This document shows positions 24,168 to 36,313 of a stretch of 64,000 nt of DNA, piece after piece. A program made the translations under genes and the position numbers. This stretch comes from Syncephalis fuscata. Lineage: Eukaryota > Zoopagomycota > Zoopagomycetes > Zoopagales > Piptocephalidaceae. Under the pieces are notes generated by a model. It was not told the DNA's origin. It saw nothing but the letters and a program-made list of their open reading frames with translations, and did no database searches. The stretch covers positions 124,001 through 188,000 of the forward strand of contig JAHLTZ010000031.1 in NCBI GenBank assembly GCA_025786725.1, given 5' to 3'. Numbering within the stretch: position 1 is the stretch's first letter; every line of letters starts with the position of its first letter.

Positions 24168-26149
24168 TTATGATGGATTAAGTGTCGGTTTTACTCGGCA
24201 CCGATAGCATCGACAGCCCAAGCGCTGTTGTATTCCATTGGGTAGTGTAATCATATGGATACTTGTTGATGCTATAGAACTGCTGCTATTATTGTTATTA
24301 TCAATTACGTGGTGTTGTTGTTGCTCATTCTTGCGTAATAAATCCGTTTGATTGGTAGTCGTCCATGTTGAGGTTGTTGACTGGTCATTATGGCGTATTC
24401 GTTTATTATAGCCAAATTGTTTAGTAGGTGATGATGCAGCCGATGAGCTTGATATGACACTACTGCCACTGCCCCATAATCCACCGGCTGTGGCACTGGC
24501 TGTATCATTGCCATTACTATCATTGTCATCACTATGACTGCTACTACTATTACTGCTACTACTCGTGTCACTACTACTGTCATCGCTACTTGGCGGTAAT
24601 CGAGGAATGGTTTGTAGACAGGCAATACGTAGACGTAGACCGGCATACCAGATTGATGTGCCATCTGTACCGTGCATAGCCATTCTATTTAACTCTCGTA
24701 TAAATCGCTGCGCCATACGAGGTCGGCTATAACGAGCACGCAAATAAACATACTCGATATTAGTTGAAGAACAAAAGTTCTGTGTGACAGCAATAGTTAA
24801 ATCTATTATACATATAATGATTAATTAATTAATTAATTAATATTTATTATCTACATGTTAAATAGCCATTATACATACCAAGATTCATAACAACATGTGC
24901 CCATCCACCGGGTACAAAAACAGTTTCCTTTGGACGCTGTACCATTTCTACCATGCCGTAATATTCAGCCGCACTTTTGCCATTGTATTCCGCTGAAGGT
25001 ACAATCAATCGAGGGTAGACATGAGTGAACCAAGCTACACCTTCATGATCATATGGCTTCATTGGAGGATCATAAACAGCTGCTGGCGTATTGGGCGGGA
25101 AAAGCACCCATCTAAATAATAAACGCGATTAGTGTTATTATTATTAAATAAGATGTATTAAATTTAATTGTACTAATTATTTACCGTTTATGTCCAGATA
25201 CAAGTGTATTCCACGCACTTGTTCCTACACATCATTTAATTGCTACATTCACACATTGATCTTATTCACATTACCTAATGGATCAATATGGATGCTAAAT
25301 GACATGTAAGTATATTTAATTTAATTCAATTCAATTCAGTTCAATTCAATTAATATATGTTACCTACCCTGTACCGCTACGAGCACCACCCATTACAAAC
25401 CAACGATAAGGTGGCCGTCGACTTCCCGTTAGTTTAAACAGATCTTCTGAGAAATAATCTGGTGATGCATAGTCAGTGAGCAAAGAACGCTTGGTTGGAC
25501 GCGACGAAGAGTGGGAATCACGCTTTGGTTCTCGAAAAGAGCTTTCAAAAATGTATAATGGCGAATCATCTTTTTGACTCATTTCAGAATTCAAGTAATG
25601 GATAAAATATTTGAATTTTACGCGTACCGGGTCTCCTTCGTCGTCTTCGCCTACTTTAAACGGACTTTCTGCATAGTCTTCCAATAAACGCTACAAATAC
25701 GCCATCGATTAATAATATAGTCACACATAGTATTGATGCATTATTTACATCAGGTGTCCAGCGCCGTTCGGCTGGCCATTGTCGTGTACATCCTAGGATG
25801 ACTACCGGCAATCTAGGCTTTTCATACAGCCTAACAAAGTCTAATTTGGATACACGGGCGCAATCAATACGTGGTACGCGGTCGGTATCTTTGGCCGGCC
25901 AATAGTTATTATAGTGATAGCCCCAACGGTGCCAGTCATTAATATCCAGTTCTGCGCGATGTAGCCATAACAGCATCAGTATCAAGAAGTAGTTGTTTTC
26001 TACGTTGGTCGAATACGCCTACCCGGTCGACATTTAGATTTGGCTCGAAGTATACGACGCTCATGACGGTGTGGGTCATGACGCTTTCGTTTTTCCTTGC
26101 CATGACTTGAAAGCTGACTTTCAGTCAGATGCGTTGAAACATGAGCCAT
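24168..26149 (-). CDS. JMJD6: JMJD6-like JmjC-domain 2-oxoglutarate oxygenase
   Basis: Fe(II)/2-oxoglutarate-dependent hydroxylase homologous to JMJD6, a nuclear lysyl hydroxylase (arginine demethylation is disputed). Seven exons: 26149-26023, 25951-25749, 25690-25368, 25294-25275, 25224-25185, 25111-24879, 24802-24168. The predicted protein follows JMJD6 closely: [74 protein letters not shown] (His and Asp iron ligands), FVPGGWAHVVMNL (distal His), and DLTIAVTQNFCSSTN. After the catalytic domain comes a Ser/Asp-rich run (SSDDSSSDTSSSSNSSSSH), matching the poly-Ser segment of animal JMJD6. The iron-ligand HxD motif lies on a 20-nt exon. Divergent from BCP1 across about 240 bp, probably a shared promoter. 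Confidence 0.93.
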
Positions 26150-26392
26150 TACTGCAATAATAAAAGCGATGCCGTCTAGGATGTATATAAAGTGCTATGA
26201 ATTGATAATAAAACGATAATAGAATTCAAACGATATCAAGAAACAAAATTTTTGTTAATCGGCATGGAAATTTTAGTATTGTTAATTTTTGGTCCGATTC
26301 ATTTTATTTAGTTTTTTACGGCTATTGAAAAAATAAAACATTCCACAGACCGATTGTTACCCATTTACGAATCATTTTACTATTCAGACACT

Positions 26393-27570
26393 ATGGGCAA
26401 GCGAAAGACCGACGATAGAATGGAGGGCATGGAAGACGATGCTGAACAGCACTCGTCTAGCCAGGCTGAATCGAATGGAGACGACTCTATGGATGTAAGT
26501 ATTATTGAATGAATTCGCTGTATTACAGTAAATTGGTACAAACAACTGCTAGATACTAATACAATTGAATAGGAAGATATGGCGAATTTAGACGTTGATG
26601 AGAACGGCATGATTAATGTTGATTTCGAGTTTTTTGATCCACGTCCAAGCGATTTCCACGTAGTAAAGCGATTCTTGGCTCAGTTATTTGGGCCGGATCA
26701 AGAATTGTTAGCGTTATCGGCACTGGCTGATATGACCGTCGAACAACGACTCCTTGGTACATGTATCAAGGTAGACGGTAGTGAATCGGATCCGTATGCG
26801 CTACTGACTGTGCTCAATCTTACTGAGCATGTTGGTTTGCCACACGTTCGTGGACTTATCGATTATCTCGTTGATCGATGCCGTAAACATCCAGAGTCGA
26901 CCGAGGTGTTGCAAGGTGCACTCCAGCGTCGACCAGGCAATGCAATGGATGTGGCATTTCTTGTTAATGAGCGGCTTATTAATATGCCTGCTCAGGTTGT
27001 ACCACCAATGTTTAAGATGTTGTCCGAGGAGATTGAATGGGCACTCGAAGATGTAAGTAGCACTATTATGAAGCTCAACTATTTTATTAGGAATTAACTA
27101 TCGTTTTATTTAATTAGAATGAGCCATATAAATTTTCATGGTATTTGTTATTGTCTAAAACATATCGTGAAGTAGCACCGGTGGCCGATGAAGAACTACC
27201 AGATGCACCACTACCTCAAGGCAAGAAGAAGAAGAATAAGGTATAAATAGTAGATAGAACAATATAGTAAAAATATAACTAATGTATTTATTAAATAGGC
27301 CACTGAACCAACAATATTCCATTATCATCCTGAAGATGAGATTATTGAGCAAGTAAGTAAATCGGCTGTAATTAATTAATTGTTATTAACAGGATGGTTT
27401 AGTTTGCGGAAATTAAACACGATTTTACATTCCGTAAACCACCTCCAGTGGCCGATGCCATGCGTGCCTTCCAAGAAACGGGCATTGCACCGGCACGTCG
27501 ACTCTATTTTATTCGAAGTGAAAAAATGCCAGCACTTTTAGCAGCATTAGAAGCGGGTATTCAAGCTTAA
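26393..27570 (+). CDS. BCP1: BCP1/BCCIP-family protein
   Basis: Homologue of yeast Bcp1 and animal BCCIP; in yeast it is a nuclear chaperone for ribosomal protein Rpl23 and takes part in nuclear export. Five exons: 26393-26494, 26573-27052, 27118-27240, 27299-27352, 27413-27570. An acidic N-terminus (KTDDRMEGMEDDAEQ) is followed by family segments VDFEFFDPRPSDFHVVKRFL, HVGLPHVRGLIDYLVDRC, NMPAQVVPPMFKMLSEEIEW, YKFSWYLLLSKTYRE, a basic GKKKKNK stretch, and FHYHPEDEIIEQ then FRKPPPVADAMRAFQETG. Full length, no frame breaks. It faces SEC15 convergently across about 220 bp. Confidence 0.94.
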
Positions 27571-27793
27571 ATGTTTGATTATGAAATAATAAATATTATA
27601 TAAAACATTTATGATATTACTTTAATAGATAAATGAATGAATTTATTGTTAAATCAACACTCTAATCATAAATAATAATAATAATAACCATCAAATCCAT
27701 CTTTATTAGTATTTAAACAGTACATACTAATTACGGAACCTATAAACAATCATTAGTCTATAGCTAGTCATTAATAATAATAATAATATATAA

Positions 27794-30700
27794 TTACTTC
27801 TCAAATAGCGACATGACCAACGCTGGCTTAAGACGTGAGTATTTACGATTACGGATTTGTATATCAAGATATTCTTCTTGGTTATTAGACATCAATAATG
27901 TAATGACCTATAATTAAAACTAGTTAATATGCCTATTACTGTTAATGCTACATCAGCAATACCTGTCTTAATTCAACAAATACATCCAACATCATTGGAT
28001 CGCCAAGTTCCTCAACAAATCTTTCGAGGAATGACACATCCACGTCCATGTTGGTGACAAAATTCAAATTAAACTTTTTAACCTTGGCTCCTAGTAACAG
28101 TTCCTATTTATCATTTGATTATTGTTAATTGTTGTATGGTATTAAGTAATAGTTAATAGACCACTTACATTCATTGAAGTAGCCAAATGGTCCATTGCTT
28201 CAAATGTTACTAGCGACTTGATATTGACCGGTAAATGAACCAAAGCAGTGGTAAACATTTCCTTTAAATAGCTGACCAAGTCTATATTGATTATTGTTTA
28301 ACTTGGTTACAACGTTATATCCAATATCGTTTACTTACCTTTTAAATAAGCTGCTGGTTCAGTACGTGGTTTTCTCGGCATCCTAATCATTGCCATTATA
28401 ATTAGTACCTGCAATAGTCTCATTATTGCTATTGCTATTATGCGTTTCCTACCAATCATAATCAGATGATGCAACAAATGCATCAAGCTTTCCGTTAATC
28501 AGCTCGAAAATACGCTTTTCGGCCAACTTTCTTATTTCTTCAAATGCATCACGTGCCTTTAATTTAATCTTTTCTTCACTGGTTGTATTAACAACACTAT
28601 ATATACAGATTTAATTAGTTATTGAAATCAATTAACAATTAATACAGTTACTTACCGACGATCAGTTAAAAACTTTTCGAATTCGCTACAAACATTATCG
28701 AAATGTTCAACATTTGCATTTAACTGCACAACTTGCAACATGGCCGTTGTTTTAAGCTCCAACTTTAACACATCGGGGATGGTTTTTCCTAATAATAAAT
28801 CCACTGCCTAATAAAAGGACAGATATAAGCTATCTTCGTATAGCTATTAGTGTAGCTTACATTCTGTACAATCATATCGACTTGAGGCACAACAGGCTGT
28901 CCGGAATCATTAACAGCAAATTTATAAAATTGATCGACACTTCGTTTTATGTCAGCACAGGTTAAAGGTACAACACTACCAAAAGGTACAGTACGAGGGA
29001 ATCTATATTATATAGTTAGTATAAAAGACATATTATTATCTTGATAACTATCATAGAGCGCACCCTTGTTTACGAGCATCAGAATCTTCAGGGAAGCGAT
29101 ACAGTCCACGCAATACTTTATATTCCTTCTCATCATGGATCTTCATAGGTTGGAATCCTTTATCGGCTACTTTCTAATCGCAGAGTTAATAATAATAGTC
29201 ATAGTAGTTAATCGTCCATGTTTTTTACCTCTTTAAATTGTGTACTGCATGTCATGAGTGTTAATGAGGCAGCCCGTTCAACGAGTATTTGTGTCAATTC
29301 TCTTGGTTTACGTGTATCAAACATATAACGCTATAGTCCACCGAAAGTTAATACGGCTACTATTAATTATTACCAAATATATACCTCAAGGGCAGGTACA
29401 AAGAATGAAATTGACTGCTTAACTTCATTTAGTGCTTCAGTATCGGGACACTGTCTAATGGTGTCGGATATCATACGTGTAATACGCTCAGCCACCATAG
29501 TCCATAGTACTTCAACCTAATAACACAATTACTATAAATTAAATCACTCTACATCCTTAATTACTTGTAACGTACACGTGCTTTTGATCTGAATTCTCTT
29601 GTTGTATGAGCTACTCGATGCTCAACAATAAAGAATCCCAATATTTCACGTAGCATTTCGCCTAATGCCTTTTGCCCTTCAGGACTTCGATCAATCTTGG
29701 CCTTTAAAATCAGATCGACTTGAGCCTATTATAGGAGTTAGATGCCAGATATTACTTTAGATTGCAATAGTTACCTGTCGATCCTCTTCATAATGTTTCT
29801 TAAACTCATTTTTACGGCCTAGTTTCTCGTGTATATGAATACACTGATAAAGTGGTTTACAATCAATTTTGACTCGTTCATCCTCAAGTAAATCGGCTGA
29901 TTATAAACAGCATTTAATTAATGAATTAATTAACTGGCTGACCATTAATACTTACTGCCATTCTCTTCATCCAATACTAATTCCAAGGCTGTATCAACAT
30001 TTTCTCCTTTGGGTGACTTTGACTGCAAATCACTTGCATCTTGCATGGCCAGTTCGCCAATAATACGGGATTTCTCACGTAAACTAATAAAAATTAAACA
30101 ACAAATATAGATTCTATTAAAGCGTTGCTTACTTGAATAGCCATTCTTTCAAATCAGACATGACAGAATTTTTAATGTTTTCTTTCATCATAGGAATCCA
30201 TTTCTCTATTATTAAATATTAACATTAGTATTCAGCATTGTTAACATTGTTATTGCTCTACTTGCCCATATGCTTGGCAAATTCATATTTTGCCACTTTA
30301 CGTAAATGAACATCTTCCAATTCCTCCAAAGTCTATTATATATTACGTTTATTACAATTATTATTTATTCATTGTCATTTCACTTACACGCAATCCAGTA
30401 TAATAATTACGATTCTCGAGTTGGACACGTACTTTATTGGCCAGCTTAAGAACGTGCAAGCATCGATGTAGCTGATCAATACCCGACTGTAAGTTCTCTC
30501 GAATACGTTGTGCGGCATATAATTTAGCACGCTATAAATAGACGGCTTAGTTAAATGATCTATACTATCCATATCTATTTACCTTGGCCACTAAATCCTC
30601 TCCTGACACTTGCAATTCATCATTCAAACGCAATACGTCGTCTTTAAGTGCCACTGTGCCTTGTCGTACAAGTAGTAATTCCTCTACTGCTCTAATAAAG

Positions 30701-31160
30701 TCCTATTCATACCATTAATCAATAAAAAAGCGATACTAGGCCAAATATAGCAACTTACTTGGTAGTGCATATTACATAGGCGTTCAATCTCGCCCTCTTT
30801 CCGTTCAACGAATCCAGATACTTCGTGGATAAATGCTTGTTCACGACCAGTTTGACAAATCGCTTGAATAGCGGGACCCATTTGGTCGAGTGAGTCGAAT
30901 TCAGTGCCAGCATCGGAAAGTAGAGCGAATTCGCGCGACGGTGACTTTAACGATAGCGAAGTGGCGCCGGCCGAAGCAGTGGTGTTCACCGACAAGTGGC
31001 GTGGGTTATTGCGGCCGCCTGGACCAGACTTGGCCGGTGGAGGCGAAAGAGCCTGTGTAGTGCCATGAATGCTGCCACTTGTTTGGTGATGCGAGAAGCG
31101 TGGTGAATGTAGGCTCTGCTGGTGCTGACGCTCACGAGCATCAGAAGATGACGGCGACAT
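27794..31160 (-). CDS. SEC15: Exocyst complex component SEC15 (EXOC6)
   Basis: Subunit of the exocyst, which tethers secretory vesicles to the plasma membrane; Sec15 binds the Rab Sec4 in yeast. Eighteen exons from 31160 down to 27794; all junctions are in frame. A disordered Ser/Pro-rich N-terminus precedes family segments VEELLLVRQGTVALKDDVLR, NYYTGLRTLEELEDVHLRKV, MSDLKEWLFNLREKSRIIGE and MQDASDLQSK in the order expected. The C-terminus is QEEYLDIQIRNRKYSRLKPA then LVMSLFEK. The intron at 30206-30265 has a GC donor (TGG|GCAAGT), required to give the MEKWIPMMKE family sequence. Only about 180 bp separate its start from the 3' end of the PMT1-like gene on the same strand. Confidence 0.94.
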
Positions 31161-31337
31161 TGGTTGGTAGTAGTAGTAGTGTTACTAAGATGAATAGATG
31201 AAGGTATAAGTGGTAGTATTTAAAACAAGAGACATTAAACATTTCAAGTTATAATCAAATAAACAGCTGATATAATTATAATATTAATCAATTATATTCA
31301 TTAATATTAACAAAGAAATGTGCAACGCTTCATAGAT

Positions 31338-34083
31338 CTATTGGCTATGCACTTGATCGACGGCAGGACAGTCCCACTTCCAACGCGATAATAGACGGGC
31401 CCGTTCACAGTAAGTGCGGGTGACTGGCAAACCATAGATCCATGGAGAATAGACCCAGAACGTTCCTGTTACAACTACGGCAAAGATAAAAAGAAGTGCA
31501 TGGGATATTGTAGATGATTTTTTATGCAAATAGTTGAATACCACATCGGACATGGTACCACTTAGTAGAATGGAAAAGTAAAAGGCCGGCAAGTAAGTGT
31601 GTAGGAATTGCTGATGTTCTGCACCAAGATACGAAACGTAATAAATGAACCAGCCCATGATAAAAAATCCACCTGTGCCCATAATATCTGATCGATGGCC
31701 TAATAGAAATAAACAAATAAATAATATTAATTAATTAATTAGTTAGTTAGTTAATCATTATTAATTACTAATAGCGTTTATATTGCTTATATATGTCATT
31801 TAATTACCTTGTAATGTATCTTTATGACCACGCTGATCACGTAGAATAAGAATAAATTGTAATCCAAGCCAGATAAAGACGGAGCTGGCCGCAAATAGCC
31901 AGATCAACAAGTTACCCGTAACAAATATATGGAATTCTGATGTATTAATAAAAGAAATACCCGTTTTTACAATAGGCCACCAAGCAGAAGGACGTGAACT
32001 TGATGGATGAATTTCACCTGATGGAGAGTGGATTCTCTTCATTACTGTATGGGCCTCGGCCACTTTTGACCAAAGCTAGGTGGAGTAATTTGTGCTACAG
32101 GTGCATCAGCCGGCATGGTTGGATGCTTATGGCTCATAATACGCCATACAAGGTTCTCCTCCTTGCCATCGGGTACACACGTCACTTCAACTTGTCCAAA
32201 GCCCCATGAAGGGAGAACAGCACCGTGCGATGAAAGATAGCAGCCTTGATTAGCATGACGTATACGGAAATGCGTGTAGAAAGCCATGATCTGGTTCTTT
32301 GACTGTGGTAAATCGCGGTTATAGTCGACTACTTCAATGAGCCAGTCATCGTTGCTATCGCCATCAAAATCGGGAAATCCATAGGCACTATGATCATAAT
32401 ACAATACGTATGCATATAGTCAATTATAATACATTATAGAGCATATATATATATATTATACTTACGTTACTTCTTTATGGTGTTCATTCTCCGTGACAGG
32501 CGCTTTATGATCGTGACAATGTAGGCGAGTATTAGTCTGCATATGCCAAAGACGAACACGTTCTCCATTGTAAATTGGCATGGGCTCTCGTTGATCGTAT
32601 GGCATCTCTGGTGGATGGAATTGTTCAACCCGCCATACATTAAAGATATCTTGATGCTGGTAGACGGTCACTTGTTGTTGTTTACTGCCCGAGGGATAAT
32701 AGTGCAAATGTGAATGCAAGTAGCCATGGATTTAACGTGTTCTATGGTGATTTCTGAACCAAAAGCAATATCTCGTGGCATTTCTAACGGTATATTGTGA
32801 CCAATCAGTGTAGATCGCAATTCTGGTGACAGAATACTGGCTGAATTTGTATGATTTTGAAGTAGACTAAAGTGGACGGCAAACCAGAACAAATAAATAG
32901 TCGCTGGAATGACAAAAAGAGAGATAACACGAGCTACAAAGTGTTTACCCAACTGACACTAATAGTAAATAGTAATAAGTTGGTTAATTAGAGTTAAATA
33001 AATGGGTACTAATATAAAAATACATAGTAATAACACTTACTAAACCAACACGACGATCACCTAATAATCGATAGAATTCACCTAGAGTAGCTACACCAAG
33101 AATGGTTAACAATAATAAACCCGAATGTTTAATGCTAATGACCGATGCTACATTAACACTTGTGGCTACAAGCCAGCTCCACCAGCCACACGTAAAAGCA
33201 TATTCGTCATAACGACGGAATACAGTGTAACTAAAAGAGTGGCCCCGATAAAAAAGAGTATAATCGGCTCAAGTACAATATAGCGTGATTCGGTAATTAA
33301 AGCATGATCTATTTAAATAAATAAAATATGTTAAATAAAAGATGTTAAGTAAATGTATTAAATGAAATGTGTTAATTAATATATTAATTAAAATATATTA
33401 ACCAATTAACTAATCAATTAAATCGTTTACATTCATTAGTAACCTACCAAAAACCACCATAATAGAGGCTAGTAGAGCAGCGGTTGAAGAACCATTGGCA
33501 GCTTTTATAGTTCCATAAGCAATAGGACTTAATAGCGCGCCTATAACGGCCGAGAATAACCGCATCTCCACATAAGGCACATTAGTTCCCATAAACGATC
33601 TATCATAAATTTAATATCGCGTCTATTAAATAAACATACCACTACTTACGCGCCTGCTTGATAGAAATCAAACTTGCCATCATAGCCAAATAGATAGGCC
33701 ACAGCTGTAAGTACCAATTTACCGAAGGGTGGATCAATATCAAGAAAGTAATCGCTGTTAATGTACTGCGACATAAATCCACCGGCGTGTGTTTCATCGA
33801 ATATAACTTGATGTGGATGCGATATGTAGAAGGAACGAATAAACAGCGCTATTATAGTGACGCCAAACATATATTGTTTATCGCTAGCTGTAAGAAATCC
33901 GGTGGGTGGCCGGTTCAATACAGCTGCACCCGTCTTTGACATATGAGTAGCGGTGTGCTTGGCATCCCTATGGGATTCTGTACTAGTAGTGATCGTGGTG
34001 GTAGTTTTTGTAGTGGTGGTGCTTGTTGCCGTCTTCGTTTCTACCGCCTTCGACGAGCCACCGTCGTGTGGTTGAGCAACCAT
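31338..34083 (-). CDS. PMT1: Protein O-mannosyltransferase, PMT1-like (GT39)
   Basis: ER membrane enzyme that transfers mannose from dolichyl-phosphate mannose to Ser/Thr. Exons: 34083-33650, 33599-33448, 33308-33041, 32958-32466, 32397-31808, 31699-31338. After a Thr-rich N-terminus come a first TM and VIFDETHAGGFMSQY (DE catalytic pair), YFLDIDPPFGKLV (family usually DVHPPLGK), then SPELRSTLIGHNIP, the MIR region YLHSHLHYYPSGSKQQQVT and AYGFPDFDGDSNDDWLIEVV, and C-terminal TM helices with QFLHTYLPAFYFSILLSG. The PMT1 rather than PMT2/PMT4 subtype is suggested by these strings. Three frame breaks (33233-33236, 32728-32729, 32064-32067) are each repaired by one base in a short run, so they are probably assembly errors. 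Confidence 0.88.
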
Positions 34084-34483
34084 CGATGGACACTATACTA
34101 AAGATTGGCCACTGTAATAACCACGATAACCTGAAGAAAAAAGAAAAAGAAACACTGGTAAAGGTGGCGGTGCAGTAGTATTTGTGTGGGAGTGTACGAA
34201 AGAGTGCAAGAAAGTGAGAGTGCGCGCAAGAGAAGAGAGTGAGAGAGCACGCGCAATAGGTGAGTTAGTGAGTGTGAGTACAAAGGTAGAGAACTAAAAA
34301 TGGACGCGTGTACAATGACCAGAAGTGATGTGTCGTTGTTAATGTGTGTGTGTGTGTGTGGATAGTGTTAATTATATATATATATTATTGATAAGAATGA
34401 TAAAAATAGTTAACACGTCATGATTCAGGAAGAGGCTAGACTTTTATTCCCAATTACTCCAGTTACGGCTACACGCTACCACG

Positions 34484-35214
34484 ATGATCAAGTCTATTCT
34501 CATCTTTAATAACCAGGGTAAACCACGTCTTACCAAGTTCTACCAACAAATAGTAGGGCGGTTTACGACTGATAGATAGCGTCAACGCATACTAAAGTCT
34601 ATACTGTTTCTAGGATACACAATCGCAACAGCAAATCTTACAAGAAATTCATCACTTGCTAGTACAGCGACCCGAGACGGATTGTAACTTCCTTGAGGGC
34701 ACTCGTCTTGTAGGCGGTGAAGATACGCGGGTTATCTATCGCCATTATGCAACGCTGTATTTTGTATTTGTTGTTGATCGTGCCGAAAGTGAACTGGGCA
34801 TTTTAGATTTAATTCATGTAAGTTAAATGTGTTCTGTTATTAGTAATATTGACAGTTTACGACTAGACATTTGTCGAGTGTTTGGATCGTTGTTTTGAAA
34901 ATGTTTGTGAACTTGATCTAGTAAGTTGTTGTTGTTGTTGTTGTTTTAATATTATAAATGATAGATTACTAATGGATACATGATTAAATAATAGATCTTT
35001 CACTTTGACCAAGTACACAATATACTGGCTGAGATGGTATGCGGTGGCATGGTATGTTGTAGATGGTATGACTACTGATTAATAGTAATTAAATTTATGG
35101 TATGAATAGGTACTAGAGACGAATGTCAACGAGATAACCAGTGCCGTTAGACAAACAAGTAAACCAACAAAGCGTTCAACGGCTGTAGGACTTGTCTCTG
35201 GACTAGGACATTAA
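34484..35214 (+). CDS. APS3: AP-3 complex sigma subunit
   Basis: Small subunit of the AP-3 adaptor, which sorts cargo to the vacuole/lysosome. Five exons: 34484-34552, 34614-34817, 34867-34920, 34995-35051, 35110-35214. MIKSILIFNNQGKPRLTKFY is the typical sigma start, followed by CNFLEGTRLVGGEDTRVIYR, HYATLYFVFVVDRAESELGI, TFVECLDRCFENVCELDL and MVCGGMVLETNVNEIT. The AP-3 type (not AP-1 or AP-2) is indicated by FLEG..LVGG and VHNILAEMV. The C-terminal tail is short, about 160 residues in total. It diverges from PMT1 over about 400 bp. Confidence 0.95.
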
Positions 35215-35453
35215 TTAATATGAATAAAATTATTATTGTTATTGTTATTACTATTAACATTAGTTACTAATAAATATTAGTAAATTGACACTATTAATTA
35301 ATTAATTAGTTATTATTTATTTATTTTCATTTTGATCATTTATCTTATCCACTCAGTTTTAACTTTAAACACACGTCGGCATTGTACGCCACACTTTTTC
35401 TTTTCACATTATTTACCACCGTTCTATTAGTTGATTATTGTGATTCCGACACT

Positions 35454-36313
35454 ATGATTGCTCGTCGTCTATTGTTGCAGCAACAGTCGCGCGTGTTGAG
35501 TCCCTCGTTGTTGGTGCGTAGCGAGAGTAGCATTGTTCGATCGGGTCGACGATATGTGTCGGTAAGTACGGCCTCGTCAACGCCGTCAGCCCAAGTCGCT
35601 ACAACAACACAGACCGTACGTGGATCTACAAAGGGACGCGGTCGTCTAGGTGCCACGTAAGTAGATCAGAGATGATTGGCTAGGTGGCATTATTCTATCT
35701 TTTGAGTGAATATTACGGATACTATCCTTTTATAAGCTTAATATTATATATATATATATATATATATGTGTGTGATCGATGACTAGTATGCTTGGCTTCT
35801 TTATGGGTGCCACATTGACCGGTGTCATCGGTTGGTATGAATTCCTTGATGACTATCTATACGCTTCACGCACACTACTTGAATCCGTTGAAGATCTTGA
35901 GTCATCAACCCGTAAGGTATGTATAAATAATAATATATTGATATATTCATGTTAATGTATTGATGTTAATTATTCATGTTAATATATAGGTTCGAGACTA
36001 TGCTCGCAAGATTGAAAAGGTAGAGACTACTTTACGCCGTTTGGAAGAACAAGCTATTACGCAAACATCACTGGAGGATATGCGTAAAGAGTTACGCACC
36101 ATTATGGTAAGTAGAATAAATATTTATCAAAATACTAGTCTATCCTATCATATATTATATCATAGTCTATTCTATTCATTTAAATATAACTCAGTTAATG
36201 ACTAATCTATTTTATAGGACGCCAACGAAGAAAGTCGGTACGCTTGGCGTGGCCGCATTGTTGAATTGGAAAAAGATGTGAATACACTGTTGAAAAAGGC
36301 CCAACGTATCTAA
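35454..36313 (+). CDS. Small predicted mitochondrial membrane protein with coiled coil
   Basis: Four exons: 35454-35656, 35787-35916, 35990-36106, 36218-36313, about 180 residues. The N-terminus is Arg/Ser/Gln-rich without acidic residues (MIARRLLLQQQSRVLSPSL), which looks like a mitochondrial targeting peptide. One short membrane span follows (LGFFMGATLTGVIGWYEFL), then a charged helical stretch with heptad character (VRDYARKIEKVETTLRRLEE and further) to the end. It resembles unnamed fungal mitochondrial proteins with a GFxxGxxxxGxxGYY span, but no gene name can be supported. Start chosen at the ATG that opens the targeting sequence. Confidence 0.75.

Noticed and set aside
33233-33308. A possible extra intron to repair the PMT1 frame, ending in TTTTAG
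   Set aside because: It would remove the conserved SRYIVLEPIILFFI segment; a single lost T in the run is simpler.
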